Shown here one piece after another: positions 47,049 through 56,808 of a DNA stretch of 64,000 nucleotides. The notes under the pieces were generated by a model. The model saw nothing but the letters and a program-made list of their open reading frames with translations, made no database searches and had not been told where the DNA came from. This DNA is from Thiosocius sp963759055. GTDB taxonomy: Bacteria > Pseudomonadota > Gammaproteobacteria > Chromatiales > Chromatiaceae. The DNA lies in contig CAVWYD010000006.1 of assembly GCA_963759055.1 (NCBI GenBank), positions 248,001-312,000 of the forward strand, written 5' to 3'. Made by a program: the position numbers and the translations under genes. Every line of letters begins with the position of its first letter. The first letter of the stretch is position 1.

Positions 47049-49443
47049 TCAGACCGCCGCGACCAAGGATTGTTGCCTGCCGTCAGGCTGCGCTGGGTCG
47101 GACCCGGAGGGTGACATCAATTGCTCCAGACCGATATCGAGACGAACGCCATCCAGCAGCTGGTGTATCTTATCCGAGCTTTCACATCGCAGCGCCTCGG
47201 CAGCCAGCGAGCGCATGGCGCCTGAAGTGACGCTTGCGCACGGCCCATTTCACTTTGAGCAATCACCGCCGGACTCATGCTGAGCCCATCGAAACCCATC
47301 CCCAGCAAGAACCAATGCAATCGCGGGATCGCCGGCGATCTCGCCGCACACTGTCACCGGCGTTTCCGGCGCGAGGCGCCGCGTCCGCAATCTGGTTGAG
47401 CGCCTGCAACAATGCGGGTGCACGGGATCGAGACGGGCGGAAGACCAGCGGATTGTTCCGGTCGGACGCCAACAGAAACTGCGCCAGATCGTTGGTCCCA
47501 ACGGACAGGAAATCGACACGACGGGCCAGCGCCTCGACCTGGTAGACAGCCGCCGGGACTTCGATCATGACCCCGACGTCAGGCCAAGAAACGGGAGGTC
47601 CGTCATCGAGCAACTGGCTGTCGTGCCTGTTGAAGCAGTTGCAGAGCCTGCTCCAGCTCATCGAGCCCACTGATCATGGGAAACAACAGCCGCAGATTGC
47701 CCAGGCCGAGGTCCGCACGCAAAACCGCGCGCAGTTGGGTCAGAAATATCTCGGGATGATCCAACATGAATCGGATACCCACGCTGACCATACGCCGTGC
47801 TCGATTCCCGGTCTCACGCAGGTAAGGCAGTTGCTTGTCGCCCCCCACATCGAGCGTACGCAGGGTCACGGGTAACGGACTCATGGTCTGTAAGACCCGT
47901 CGATAGAGTTGCTGTTGCTCCAATTCGCTGGGTAGGCGATCGAACAACATGAACGGCAACTCAGACCGGTAGAGACCGATTCCCGCTGAGCCGGCAGCGT
48001 CCGCAACCTCCAGGTCCGCGCTGAGGCCCGCATTGATGAAAAGCTGGACGCTCTCGCCATTCGCTGTCACCGTGTCCAGTTTCCTCAAAGGCTCGAGGTT
48101 CTCGTCAGTACGCCGCTGACTTTCGAACGAACGCTCGAACTCCTCCCGCAAGCTTGCACTCAATCGAAGATGCACGTGCCCCGTCGTGCCGTCTATCGCG
48201 AGTTCCTGGCCATCGAGATGGGTCAAAGGCAGGCCGGAAACACCCACCACCGCAGGTATACCCAAAGCGCGCGCCAGGATTGCGGCATGCGACAGGGATG
48301 AGCCGTCACCCGACACGATGCCGACGAGATTTCCGCCCTGCGCCTGACCGATATCGAGCGCGCTCAGGCGCTCACCGATGAGCACCGTGGGCGTCTGACC
48401 GATCTCCACCTTGTTGGCCTCACCCAGCAGGTGGCCCAGGATACGCCCCCCAAGCGCGCGAATATCTGCTGCCCGCTCACGGAGATAGGGGTCGGACATC
48501 GCGTCGAAGCGGGCGGCATGAGGATTCAATGGCCCGGGAGACCGCGCCGGGCGCCCAATTGCCTCGCCCTATTTCGGCCAATGCCGCCTCCAGAATCTCG
48601 GGGCTGTCGAGCAATAATTCATAGGCGCCAAACAGGGCACGATCCGCTTCGGAAAGTCGTTCCAGCCAGATCTTCGTTCAGGGCGGCCGTTTCGTCCGCG
48701 AACGGCGTGTGAATGGCATCGCGCAGAAGAGTTTCTTCGGCCTGCGTGTCCGAGATCGGGCGATCGGGAATAGCTGCCGATCGGGCTGGACTCCTGATCA
48801 CCACGACACCAAGGCCGATAGCCAGGCCCGGGGCGCCGGCCATGCCGTCGATCAACGTGGCTTGGCCTGCAACTCGCGGACGACATACCCGGCACCACTC
48901 GCCGCTGGCCTTTGGCATGAGCGATCGCGCCGTCCGAGCTGGACGGCAAGCGTGGTGAGCATCGCCTCGTCGGCATCGTCGAAACGGCGTGCCTCATGCT
49001 GTCGTACCAGCAATACACCCTGAACCCGTGTCTTGTGGACGACCGGCACACCAAGAAATCCCTGGTAGCGTTCAGCGCCGGCCTGCAGCAGGAAGTCCTG
49101 ATCAAGCTCCGGCGGTACGTGTTCGAGATTGAGTGATCGACGACTCGCGGCGACCCTGGCCAATCAATCCCTCGCCAAAATCGCATTGGACCTTGCCGAC
49201 CACGCTAGACGACAGACCATCCGTGGCGGCAATGACATGCCGGCGGTTACTTTCATCAGTGAAATAGACCGTACAGACGTCGACCTCCATGACCTCCCGC
49301 GTACGACGTACCAATACGCTCAATGCACTCTCCAGGTCGGGCGCCGAATCGACCTCACGCACGACCCGTGTGAGTTCGGCAAGGCGCTGGCCGGACTGGG
49401 AGTTCGAGTTGTCCACGTCGCTGAACAGTCCTTCAGTGCTCAC
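47049..49443 (-). CDS. ptsP: PtsP, GAF-domain phosphoenolpyruvate-protein phosphotransferase (many frameshifts)
   Basis: Nitrogen-PTS enzyme I that passes phosphate from PEP to NPr. Pieces, in order on the minus strand: GAF domain (MSTEGLFSDVDNSNSQSGQR, LAELTRVVREVDSAPDLESAL, VDVCTVYFTDES, GVPVVHKTRVQGVLLVRQHEARRF), PTS N-terminal domain (MAGAPGLAIGLGVVV), RLSEADRALFGAYELLLDSPEI, the His swivel SGDGSSLSHAAILARALGIPAVVGV, PEP-binding barrel motifs ADAAGSAGIGLYRSELPFM, TLRTLDVGGDKQLPYL, LRLLFPMISGLDEL, then VDFLSVGTNDLAQFLLASDR and CGEIAGDP and LLGMGFDGLSMSP. The tail ends GRQQSLVAAV at 47049. At least eight frame changes are needed. Downstream lies the HHE gene; upstream, overlapping by 11 bases, is a DsrC-like gene. 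Confidence 0.88.
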
Positions 49444-50074
49444 CCTTGGTGCGCAGCAGCCCGGCCAAACGATTGCCCTGTTTCTGCGGACCGCCGATAG
49501 GAAACAGCCTGTGCAGATGGCCGTTCGACCCGCGCTCCGGGTCCCATACCTTGCGGAAATGTCGAATCATGTCGCGCACACTCGCCTGGGACCCGTGGTC
49601 GGCATAGTGCTCACGCAGAAACCGGATCACCTCCCAGTGCTCGGCGTTCAGAACCAGGCCTTCGTGCGCCGCCAGGGCCTTGGCGAACGCCTCAGACCAG
49701 TCAGCCGGGTCGACCAGATAGCCTTCACTGTCGGTCAGGATCTCGCGGCCGTTCACCTGTACCGACCGGGTCGTCATGCCGGGATAGGCATTGCTCCCGG
49801 CCGGGAACTCCCCAGGGGTACCCGTGGAATCGTTTGCGGACTGCGTGATCGACCAAAGGTCCACCCGAATCTCGCCATCCAGGCGCCCATGAAAGCGCTC
49901 CACTCCAGACACCAGGACCTTTCCGCTGCCTGGCGGCAGATCGAACAGCGCGATACCCGCGCGATCGGTCAACACCGGCCCCACCAAGTGATCTTCGGCA
50001 TCCATCTGCAGCGCCACGGGGGTGCGCTTCAACGGTTCGTTCGTAAATTTTATGGCCACGCGTACAGAGATCAT
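49433..50074 (-). CDS. DsrC/TusE-like protein with N-terminal extension and no C-terminal cysteines
   Basis: A 213 aa protein. Residues about 105-213 show the DsrC/TusE fold: GYLVDPADWSEAFAKALAAHEGL, LNAEHWEVIRFLREHYADHG, RDMIRHFRKVWDPERGSN and LFPIGGPQKQGNRLAGL. In DsrC the conserved C-terminal arm carries one or two catalytic Cys; here the end is LLRTKGEH with none, so it cannot act as a normal sulfur carrier. Residues 1-100 are an extra domain of unknown kind with a beta-rich pattern (VRVAIKFTNEPLKRTPVALQM and LTDRAGIALFDLPPGSGKVLV) that resembles carboxypeptidase-regulatory-like or transthyretin-type folds. It overlaps the start of ptsP, suggesting a regulatory operon with ptsP and the hemerythrin-like gene. 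Frame is intact. Confidence 0.82.
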   Translation of the reverse strand: MISVRVAIKFTNEPLKRTPVALQMDAEDHLVGPVLTDRAGIALFDLPPGSGKVLVSGVERFHGRLDGEIRVDLWSITQSANDSTGTPGEFPAGSNAYPGMTTRSVQVNGREILTDSEGYLVDPADWSEAFAKALAAHEGLVLNAEHWEVIRFLREHYADHGSQASVRDMIRHFRKVWDPERGSNGHLHRLFPIGGPQKQGNRLAGLLRTKGEH

Positions 50075-50432
50075 TGCTCCCTACCTCTTTAATTCGTCTC
50101 CACTGAGTCCGGCCCCGAAACAAACGGTTATCACCCGTTTGCTGCGGGAATAAGAACCAACCCTCCATCACCCGCCACCTTATTTACCGCTTTACGAAGG
50201 CCGTGATGTAGACGCGAGTGGGTCTTATCGCCAGCTCGAATCATTCCGTTGTGATTCCAATATACGCGCGGAAAATGGTTCTATAAAACGAAATTCACAG
50301 AACTTTGTTATCGAATAATTCGATATATTTCTGCTTCAGAACTCGGCTTGTTTGGCTTATAAAGTTGCTGGAAGGCACCCCTGCAAGTCGGACACATAGC
50401 CCAAGAGGTGACCCGAACACCCAGGAGATACG
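50075..50432. other. AT-rich intergenic region upstream of DsrC-like operon
   Basis: About 360 bases, markedly AT-rich near 50270-50330. It contains a six-base-pair hairpin (AAACGG-TTATCAC-CCGTTT) near 50130. Promoters for the minus-strand operon and for the plus-strand 65 aa gene should lie here, but no single pair is convincing. Confidence 0.4.
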
Positions 50433-50630
50433 ATGCCAAATGAACACGATCTAGCCGAATTGGTTCGGAACGCCTGCCTTGAGGCAGCCTTGGAAGCATA
50501 CGAAAGCGCCGGAATCAGCGGACTCTGCCACGAAGGACGCTGGGAGATTGCTGTTCAGGCCATTCGTTGCGTGGATTTACACGCCCTGATCAAAAAGGAA
50601 GCCGCGGTCATAGACGCACCGATCGAATAG
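50433..50630 (+). CDS. small conserved protein, 65 aa
   Basis: MPNEHDLAELVRNACLEAAL starts at 50433 after an ACCCAGGAGATACG ribosome site. The rest, YESAGISGLCHEGRWEIAVQAIRCVDL, follows a conserved pattern that is often misannotated as acetyltransferase in other Gammaproteobacteria. It is soluble, with no signal peptide. Function unknown. Confidence 0.75.
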   Translation: MPNEHDLAELVRNACLEAALEAYESAGISGLCHEGRWEIAVQAIRCVDLHALIKKEAAVIDAPIE

Positions 50631-51141
50631 AAACAGCAGAACCCACAGAAGGGGAGTTGGTCACGCCAACCTATCCGTCTGCGACCCCGGAAGGCGGACA
50701 GTTAAGCGCCCGTCAATACATCTCAGAAAATTGTCCAGCCCTCTGCCAATACTTCCTTCGGGAGCAGTTGAAGCGACCAAATAACATGGGATGTATGGTC
50801 GCTGATGAGGCGGTGTTGGTCGTTTATGTTGGATGCAGCTTGGCAGCGGCGTGCGCAGAGAGTTGCTGAAATATACGCGTCTTCAGGGTCGAACTTGGGC
50901 AGACGAACTCCCAGAGTGCATGTCCGCAATGCGCATGAAGCTGCCGTGTGTTGTGCAATCCGGTGCAGTGGACCGGAGTCATCCCAGTGCCGATACCGCT
51001 AACGACCGGTCTGTAACAGGAACGGACGTAACCTGCCGCATTCGCTTCTTCCGAGTTCGGCAAAGGGCATAGGTAATCGGGCCGCAAATTCAGCTTGTTG
51101 ACACTCGCCAACAGTAGACGCCTGGATAATGCCGTGCCGCG
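50631..51141. other. intergenic region with dispersed repeat and mobile-element debris
   Basis: About 510 bases with no gene supported, ending just before the IS91-type fragment. It contains dispersed repeat copy B at 50999-51061 and short open frames on both strands without family signatures. Confidence 0.4.
50999..51061 (+). repeat. dispersed repeat, copy B
   Basis: Core CTAACGACCGGTCTGTAAC then AGGAACGGACGTAAC, followed by TGCCGCATTCGCTTCTTCCGAG. It aligns with copy A at 43764 over about 60 bases with scattered differences. Confidence 0.7.
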
Positions 51142-51468
51142 ATGACCTGGGCGCAACGCCTCAGGCGGGTCTTCGGTATCTACATCGAGACCTACTCAGC
51201 CTGTGGCGGAGCAGTGCGGATCATCACCTGTATCGAGGATGCTGAGGTAATCGAGAAAATCCTCACCTACCTCGATGCGAAAGTCGCCGAGCCGAAAGCG
51301 TCGATGCGCGCGCATGCCGGTCTAATGCCGTTCGCCGGTAAGCGGGACGGTCGAGCGCGGGTGCCGATGGCCACGATCAGGCAATTCAGTTGGAGGAAAA
51401 GGCCTTTCTTACTGCCTCTTTACTCCTTCCTCCGTTACCTTGATTGCCATCGTCTTGATCCCCCCTGA
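51142..51468 (+). pseudogene. IS91-type transposase, C-terminal fragment
   Basis: The first part, MTWAQRLRRVFGIYIETYSA, then CGGAVRIITCIEDAEVIEKILTYLD, is the characteristic C-terminal end of IS91-family transposases, where the Cys pair sits in a zinc-binding module. The catalytic Tyr domain is absent and the sequence after residue about 55 no longer matches, so this is a truncated remnant of a rolling-circle element. Its position next to dispersed repeats shows that mobile DNA has passed through this region. Confidence 0.8.
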
Positions 51469-51638
51469 GTCGGCATTGGCTTCATTGCCGCGTGCCGGGT
51501 CGGCGCTGGTATCATCACAGATGCGCGTCTTATTTGATCTCCAGGTGACAAATGCCTGCGTAGACGTGATTTTGCCACAGTTTTCAATCCGGTTTGTGGC
51601 GCGGTGAATGGCAGCGGAATCCGGGGCGGGACAGGGTG

Positions 51639-52382
51639 ATGGCAGGCAAGAGTACGGATTATCCAAAGGCTCAGGTGAAGTCTGCGCGCGCGCTGGGTGT
51701 GCAGGAAGCAAGCGGTCTGGCGCGGCTTGGTGACGGCTCTTTTCTAGTCGTCGATGACGAACACGGAATATTTCGTTGCATGCCCGACGGCAGTTCGGCG
51801 CAGCTTGAGGCAGGTAAGGGTCTGTCGGATCTGGAGGGGATTGCCATTACACCCGATGGCGCGTCCGCCTTTGTCCTGTCCGAAAATGACGGCAGCATCT
51901 GGCGTTTTGCCATCGACGACGGTGATCTCCATGAGGGAGGGCGACTCGGTGAGTTGCCTCAACTGTCTAAGGAGCGGAACCATGGATGGGAGGGGATCGC
52001 CATTGCCCCTGCGGGAACCTTTGCTGCGCGCATGCTGTTGGTGGCTGCCCACCAGACCGATCCGCGCAGGGTTGGCCTGTTCGATACCGAAACCCTGAAG
52101 CAAAATGCGCTGCTGCGGCTGCCAAAGGACGCGCGCGAGGCGATCGGCGAACTCAACGGTATTGCAGTCGACGCCGGCGGACGTATTCTGCTTTTGAGTG
52201 GCAAGATCGGCCGCATTGCCGAGATGCGATTGGAACACGGATCATTGGCGACCGTGTCTGTCTATCGGATCGAGACTTCCAAGAACGACGTGCCCGAAGG
52301 GATCAGTATCGATGCCAAGGGCCGAGTCTGGGTCTGCACCGACGGCAAGGGCATACTGCGTCAGCTCGAGCTGTTGCCGTGA
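51639..52382 (+). CDS. SdiA-regulated/phytase-like beta-propeller protein
   Basis: A 247 aa protein starting MAGKSTDYPKAQVKSARALG at ATG 51639. It has repeated propeller blades: ASGLARLGDGSFLVVDDEHGIFR, DLEGIAITPDGASAFVLSENDGSIWRF, WEGIAIAPAG, LNGIAVDAGGRILLLSGKIGRIAEM and PEGISIDAKGRVWVCTDGKGILRQL. The pattern of EGIA and NGIA turns matches SdiA-regulated and esterase-like phytase families. There is no signal peptide, which is unusual for the phytase group. Role unknown. It converges on the thioredoxin-like gene. Confidence 0.8.
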   Translation: MAGKSTDYPKAQVKSARALGVQEASGLARLGDGSFLVVDDEHGIFRCMPDGSSAQLEAGKGLSDLEGIAITPDGASAFVLSENDGSIWRFAIDDGDLHEGGRLGELPQLSKERNHGWEGIAIAPAGTFAARMLLVAAHQTDPRRVGLFDTETLKQNALLRLPKDAREAIGELNGIAVDAGGRILLLSGKIGRIAEMRLEHGSLATVSVYRIETSKNDVPEGISIDAKGRVWVCTDGKGILRQLELLP

Positions 52383-52399
52383 CAGGCCCCTGGGCAGGC

Positions 52400-52921
52400 T
52401 TACCGAGCGGTTGAGCGTGCCACTTCTTTGCTGGCAATGAAACGCTCGATGGAGCCCGGCGATACAGCGCCAGCCTGTGCAGCTGCCAGTTCACCATCCG
52501 GATCGAAGACCAGAAAGGTCGGTGTGCCGCGCAGTGGCTCCTTGGTGAGTGCCGCATAGTAAAGGCCGATCATACCCGGTTCCCCGATGAGATTCGGATA
52601 CGAGACCTTATGCCGCCTGACGAATTCGAGCGCGGCCGCCTTCCTGGCTTCACCATCCATGCTGATGCCAAGCATCCCCACGCCTTTGCCGCGTTGTGAC
52701 TCGTAAAACTGCGTATATGTCGCTGCCTCGGCATTGCAGATGTGGCAATCCGAGGCCCAGATCATAACCACCAGCCACTTGCCGTTCCCGGTGTAGGACT
52801 CAAGTTGTTGCGGTTTTCCGTCGAAATCACTGAAGACCGAGATACTGTCGGTCTGGGCTGTCACCATCGTGGTCACGGTGAGCATCAAAATCAGCAGACC
52901 CGCTTGGATTGTTTTCAGCAC
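52400..52921 (-). CDS. thioredoxin-fold (TlpA-like) exported protein
   Basis: A protein of about 173 aa with an N-terminal hydrophobic signal (VLKTIQAGLLILMLTVTTMV, start GTG 52921; a longer frame starts at 52996) and a redox motif WASDCHICNAEA (CHIC). The fold is completed by GMLGISMDGEARKAA, YPNLIGEPGMIGLYY and LRGTPTFLVFDPDGELAA with the cis-Pro in GTPTF. Likely periplasmic disulfide reductase, similar to TlpA/ResA. It ends 18 bases from the convergent beta-propeller gene. Confidence 0.88.
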   Translation of the reverse strand: MLKTIQAGLLILMLTVTTMVTAQTDSISVFSDFDGKPQQLESYTGNGKWLVVMIWASDCHICNAEAATYTQFYESQRGKGVGMLGISMDGEARKAAALEFVRRHKVSYPNLIGEPGMIGLYYAALTKEPLRGTPTFLVFDPDGELAAAQAGAVSPGSIERFIASKEVARSTAR

Positions 52922-53505
52922 CTGGATTCCCCGTACGTTGAAAATGAATGTCTTTGCCCGGGCTGCAAGTTGACTGCAGCCTGCCAATCTGACCATTAAG
53001 ACCGGGGGAAGCGCATTTTTCTTCCGACCGTGTGTCTGAATCCGGCTTTGGTTCGGCCGATGCCGTCATGGATGTTGGCGAAACGGGAATTCGAGGGTTC
53101 GTCTTATTGGACCACCGCTGGATGAGGGCAGCAAGGCCCGGGGTGTCCCTGGCTGAGCATCGGTTGGACCTGGCGGGCCAACTCTGGGTTGTCATCCCGA
53201 ACACAGGATTCCTGCTGTCGCAACTAAAGAGGGCAACAAACGCAGGCAGGCCGGCGTCAAGTTGACGCCATTTCTTCCGATAGATCGAATTGAGCTTTGG
53301 GAAATTCACCACGTGCGGCTCCGGGTGGTGCGAACATGTCGCCTCGCACCGTTTGGGGATTGGGGGAGAACGGCCTTCCTTTGGGCCACCTTCAACAAAG
53401 GGGGCCTCCGGGGGGTCCGCTTTCTGTCGGTCGGTCGCGACCACTTGACCTGTCCGGTACGGGGACGCACATTTGGGCGTGTGAATTCTTTCGCCCATCC
53501 GTTGG
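52922..53505. other. intergenic region upstream of ydbH-like gene
   Basis: About 580 bases with no convincing gene. Open frames exist on both strands (for example on the plus strand from 53032) but none has a recognised family or ribosome site. Promoters for the divergent neighbours are expected here. Confidence 0.4.
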
Positions 53506-55560
53506 ATGCCTGAGGCCGTGTTGCGCGCGTTTTCCGCAAGCCTCCTGTGCCTGCTGTCGGGAATCTGCGTGGCGGCGCTCGAATTCGGGTTCGCGGTAGA
53601 CGACATCGAGGCAGAGGGCTGGGGGGCGCAAGGTATCTCGATCGCCCTGAGCAGCGACTCCGCCGGTGTCTTCGCCTCAGTCATCCAGGTCGCCCGGCTG
53701 GACCTGCCGGATGGGCGCGGGAGCATTCAGGGACTCAAGCTGGATTGCGCGCAGATCGTTCAGAGCGACGCTGCATGGCAATGCGCCAAGGGCACATTGA
53801 GCGCCCAGGATTCCCCCATCGAGACTCAGGACACGACCTGGCAGGGCAGCCTTAAATCCGGTGGCGACTGGCAGATTGCTATCGAACGCCTGTCACTGGG
53901 GCGCGGTTCCGTCGCACTGGAGCTGTCGGCGCAGTCGGGGAACTGGGCAGCAGAGGTGCGTGCCCACCAGGTGCCTGTCGGGCGGCTTGCCGAGCTGAGC
54001 CGGGCCATTGAGCTACCGCCCTGGGGTATCAAGGGACAGCTTAGCGGTCGTCTTCTCGCCGAAGGCAGTTCAGCGGGTCTGTCGAGCCTTGCTGCGGACC
54101 TGGTTACGGATCAGATCGCTTACGCCTCGGCAGACGGGCTCAATGCCGCCGAAAATCTGGTGCTCAAGACAGAGTTGAAAGCACGCTTACTGGAGACCGG
54201 CTGGTCATTTCAGGCCGGCCTCGCCTGGCCGCGCGGGGCCCTGTACGCCGACCCCGTCTTTCTTGATGCAGGCGAGGCCCCGCTCACCGCAACGGCCAGC
54301 GGCATCTGGCAGGCCGATCCGGGGCTGCTGCGATTCGACAGTTGGTCGATCGGGCTGGCCGATACCGTCGGGCTGTCCGGTACCGGGCGTCTGCAGGGGC
54401 CCGATATGGCGGTGACGGATCTGACCATCGTGGCACGTAGCGACCGTGCCGGGCGGCTCTACAAGGCCTTGTTGCAACCCTATCTGACGGGTACGGCGGC
54501 GGATGACATGGAGGTCGCCGGTCAGATCGGCCTGGTCCTGCATCTGGACCCCGAAGGGATAGAGCAGGCGGGCCTCGATATGAGCGGGCTGGTCCTCGAG
54601 GACAGGCAGGGCCGCTTTTCGGTCGGGCGCACGGATGGCAGCGTGGCCTGGGACCGCAGCAAGACGGTGCCCGAATCGCGCCTGACGGTACAGGGTGCCA
54701 GCATCTACCGGATACCGGCGGGTGACTTCAGTATCCGGGCACACTTCGCCGGTGACCGGGTCTACCTGGTCGAGCCGGTCGTGGTCCCGGTTTCGGGCGG
54801 TCAGGTGGCGCTCGACAGCTTCGAGCTGCGAGGGGCCCTGGTCGCGGGAGAAAAGCCGCGCTGGGAGGCGAATGCCTCGGTACTTGGTGTCTCGCTCGAA
54901 CAACTGACCAGCTCGCTGGACTGGCCGCCGTTTGGCGGCACCCTGGAAGGCCGGTTGCGCGACATGCGCTACGCGGACCAGGTCTTCAGCATCGGCGGGG
55001 GGCTCCAGGCCAAGGCCTTTGAAGGCGATATCCTGGTCACGAATCTGAATATCCAGGACCCGCTGGGCACGGTTCCAATACTGCACGCCGATGCCGAGTT
55101 TCGGGGCCTGAGCCTGCTGGCGCTGACCCGGACCTTCTCTTTCGGCCGTATCGAGGGCCGGCTCGACGGCAGGATCGACGATATCCAGCTGGTTGGCTGG
55201 CAGCCGGACAGGTTCAATATGCACCTGTATTCGCCACCGGACGACGATTCAAGGCATCGTATCAGCCAGCGCGCGGTCGAGAACCTGACCGAAATCGGCA
55301 ATGGCCTGTCGGCAGGTCTGTCGATGACCTTTCTGCGCGTGTTCGACGAGTTTCGCTATGACAGTATCGATCTCAAGGTCATGCTGCAGGGAAATGTGGC
55401 GGAACTCGACGGCCTTGCGCGCTCCGATGGCGGCTACTACCTTGTGAAGGGCGCGGGCCTGCCGAGAATCGACGTGATCGGACGCAACCGCAGCGTGGCC
55501 TGGAAGGACCTGGTTGAACGCCTGCAGCGTATTCAGGTCGAAGGGGCACGGATTCAATGA
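53506..55560 (+). CDS. ydbH: YdbH-like AsmA/TamB-related envelope protein
   Basis: A 684 aa exported protein with an N-terminal hydrophobic signal (AFSASLLCLLSGICVAAL) and long beta-rich repeats typical of the AsmA/TamB superfamily. The C-terminal part, PFGGTLEGRLRDMRYADQVFSI, FGRIEGRLDGRIDDIQLVGWQP and RISQRAVENLTEIGNG, matches the YdbH family, implicated in intermembrane phospholipid transport. E. coli YdbH is longer (about 880 aa). The stop overlaps the downstream DUF1318 gene (ATGA), as in the ydbH-ynbE-ydbL operon, but no separate ynbE is seen. Confidence 0.85.
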   Translation: MPEAVLRAFSASLLCLLSGICVAALEFGFAVDDIEAEGWGAQGISIALSSDSAGVFASVIQVARLDLPDGRGSIQGLKLDCAQIVQSDAAWQCAKGTLSAQDSPIETQDTTWQGSLKSGGDWQIAIERLSLGRGSVALELSAQSGNWAAEVRAHQVPVGRLAELSRAIELPPWGIKGQLSGRLLAEGSSAGLSSLAADLVTDQIAYASADGLNAAENLVLKTELKARLLETGWSFQAGLAWPRGALYADPVFLDAGEAPLTATASGIWQADPGLLRFDSWSIGLADTVGLSGTGRLQGPDMAVTDLTIVARSDRAGRLYKALLQPYLTGTAADDMEVAGQIGLVLHLDPEGIEQAGLDMSGLVLEDRQGRFSVGRTDGSVAWDRSKTVPESRLTVQGASIYRIPAGDFSIRAHFAGDRVYLVEPVVVPVSGGQVALDSFELRGALVAGEKPRWEANASVLGVSLEQLTSSLDWPPFGGTLEGRLRDMRYADQVFSIGGGLQAKAFEGDILVTNLNIQDPLGTVPILHADAEFRGLSLLALTRTFSFGRIEGRLDGRIDDIQLVGWQPDRFNMHLYSPPDDDSRHRISQRAVENLTEIGNGLSAGLSMTFLRVFDEFRYDSIDLKVMLQGNVAELDGLARSDGGYYLVKGAGLPRIDVIGRNRSVAWKDLVERLQRIQVEGARIQ

Positions 55561-56187
55561 AACGGGCAGGACAGGACATGATGAACAAGATTCTCGGATA
55601 CCCCTTGATGGCACTGGCGCTCACCGCCTGCGTGACCATCAATATCTATTTCCCGGCCGCCGCGGCCGAGGAGGCGGCCCGCACCATCGTGCGTGATGTG
55701 CTCAAGGGTGATCAGCCGGAACAGCCGCGCACCGGCGACCCAGGGCGACAAGCAGTCACAACTGAGGCAGGCCAACCCGATGCTGGTGGCGGTCGGACTG
55801 ATGCTCGAACGTCTGGTGCCGGCGGCGCATGCGGCGCAGGCCGACATCAATATCAACACCCCGGGGATCAGCGCCATTCGGGCCAGCATGCAGCAGCGCC
55901 AGTCCAGTCTCGCGCCTTTCTACCGCAGTGGTGCGATCGGCTTCGATGCCACGGGCTCGGTGGGTATCCGGGACCTGAATGCGGCGCCACTGGCCGATCG
56001 CAACCGGCTCAAGAAGCTGGTGGCTGACGAGAACGCGGATCGGGCCAAGCTGTATACGGAGATTGCGCGCGCAAACGGCCACCCGGAATGGGCGGCGGAC
56101 GTGCGTGCCACCTTTGCCAAGGTCTGGGTGCAGGAGGCGCTGCCGGGTTACTGGTACGAGGCAGGCGGCGGCTGGAAAAAGCGTTGA
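55557..56187 (+). CDS. ydbL: YdbL/DUF1318 family lipoprotein (one frameshift)
   Basis: Begins at ATG 55557, or more likely at 55578 (MMNKILGYPLMALALTACV) with a lipobox LALTAC, so a lipoprotein. Next is VTINIYFPAAAAEEAARTIV. The frame shifts near 55720-55740 into QLRQANPMLVAVGLMLERLV, then ADININTPGISAIRASMQQRQ, FYRSGAIGFDATGSVGIRDL and PGYWYEAGGGWKKR, the DUF1318 pattern of YdbL. Overall length of about 205 aa. It partners with YdbH in a conserved operon of the cell envelope. Confidence 0.85.
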
Positions 56188-56233
56188 CAGGCAAGCGGCG
56201 GATGCCGACCTTCGCAGGGTCGGCTTCCTGCGG

Positions 56234-56737
56234 TCAGTCCCTGGATTTGCAGATCAGCTTGGGCGGCAGCAGCCATCGCAACTGCCCAAGACCAACATCC
56301 AGCTGCTGCCAGGTATCGATCTCGAAGTCGATTTTGAGCATGGCGGCTGTCGGAACCCGGATCCTGCCCTTGCCGATCAAAGCCCCGGCCAACGCTGACC
56401 AGGTCGGTTCATGGCCGGTCAGCAACAGGCTCGCCGGGTTTTCTTCCAGCGCTCTGACCCAGGCCAGTATCCCGCTGGGCGAGCTATCGTAAAGCGCACT
56501 CTCGAAACGCATGCGGCATTGCCAGTCGCCGGCGCGGGCCGCGATCTGCAGCGTGTCGCGTGCGCGCAGGGCGGACGAACTCACGGCGAGTTCCGGTGTC
56601 TGACCGGCGCGGCTGAGCATGCGCCCCATGCAGCGTGCCGCCTCTTTGCCGCGGGTGGCCAGCGGCCGCTCGTGATCGGTGCCGTATGGCACATTCCAGT
56701 CGGATTTGCCGTGCCGGAACAGGATGAGACTGAGCAT
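56234..56737 (-). CDS. sixA: SixA-type phosphohistidine phosphatase
   Basis: A 167 aa histidine phosphatase with the RHG motif MLSLILFRHGKSDWN, DHERPLATRGKEAARCMGRML, LAVSSSALRARDTLQIAA and the second catalytic His in LLLTGHEPTWSALAGAL. Members of this family remove phosphate from His in signalling proteins or nitrogen-PTS NPr. ptsP of the same phosphorelay family is in the window, 7 kb away, so a link is possible but not shown. Confidence 0.9.
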   Translation of the reverse strand: MLSLILFRHGKSDWNVPYGTDHERPLATRGKEAARCMGRMLSRAGQTPELAVSSSALRARDTLQIAARAGDWQCRMRFESALYDSSPSGILAWVRALEENPASLLLTGHEPTWSALAGALIGKGRIRVPTAAMLKIDFEIDTWQQLDVGLGQLRWLLPPKLICKSRD

Positions 56738-56808
56738 GTTCTTAGCTTCCGCTTGGTGGCCGTCCGATTGACCAAGCTAACACGATGGTCTTGAGAGTCC
56801 TACCGGAT

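Noticed and set aside
50350..50372. TTGGC-TTATAAAG-TTGCT resembling a sigma-54 promoter
   Set aside because: The distance between the GG and GC elements is one base too long for the sigma-54 consensus, and the surrounding DNA is AT-rich enough for chance matches.
53032..53265. A 77-codon frame upstream of ydbH
   Set aside because: No family resemblance or ribosome site; competing frames on the other strand are equally long.
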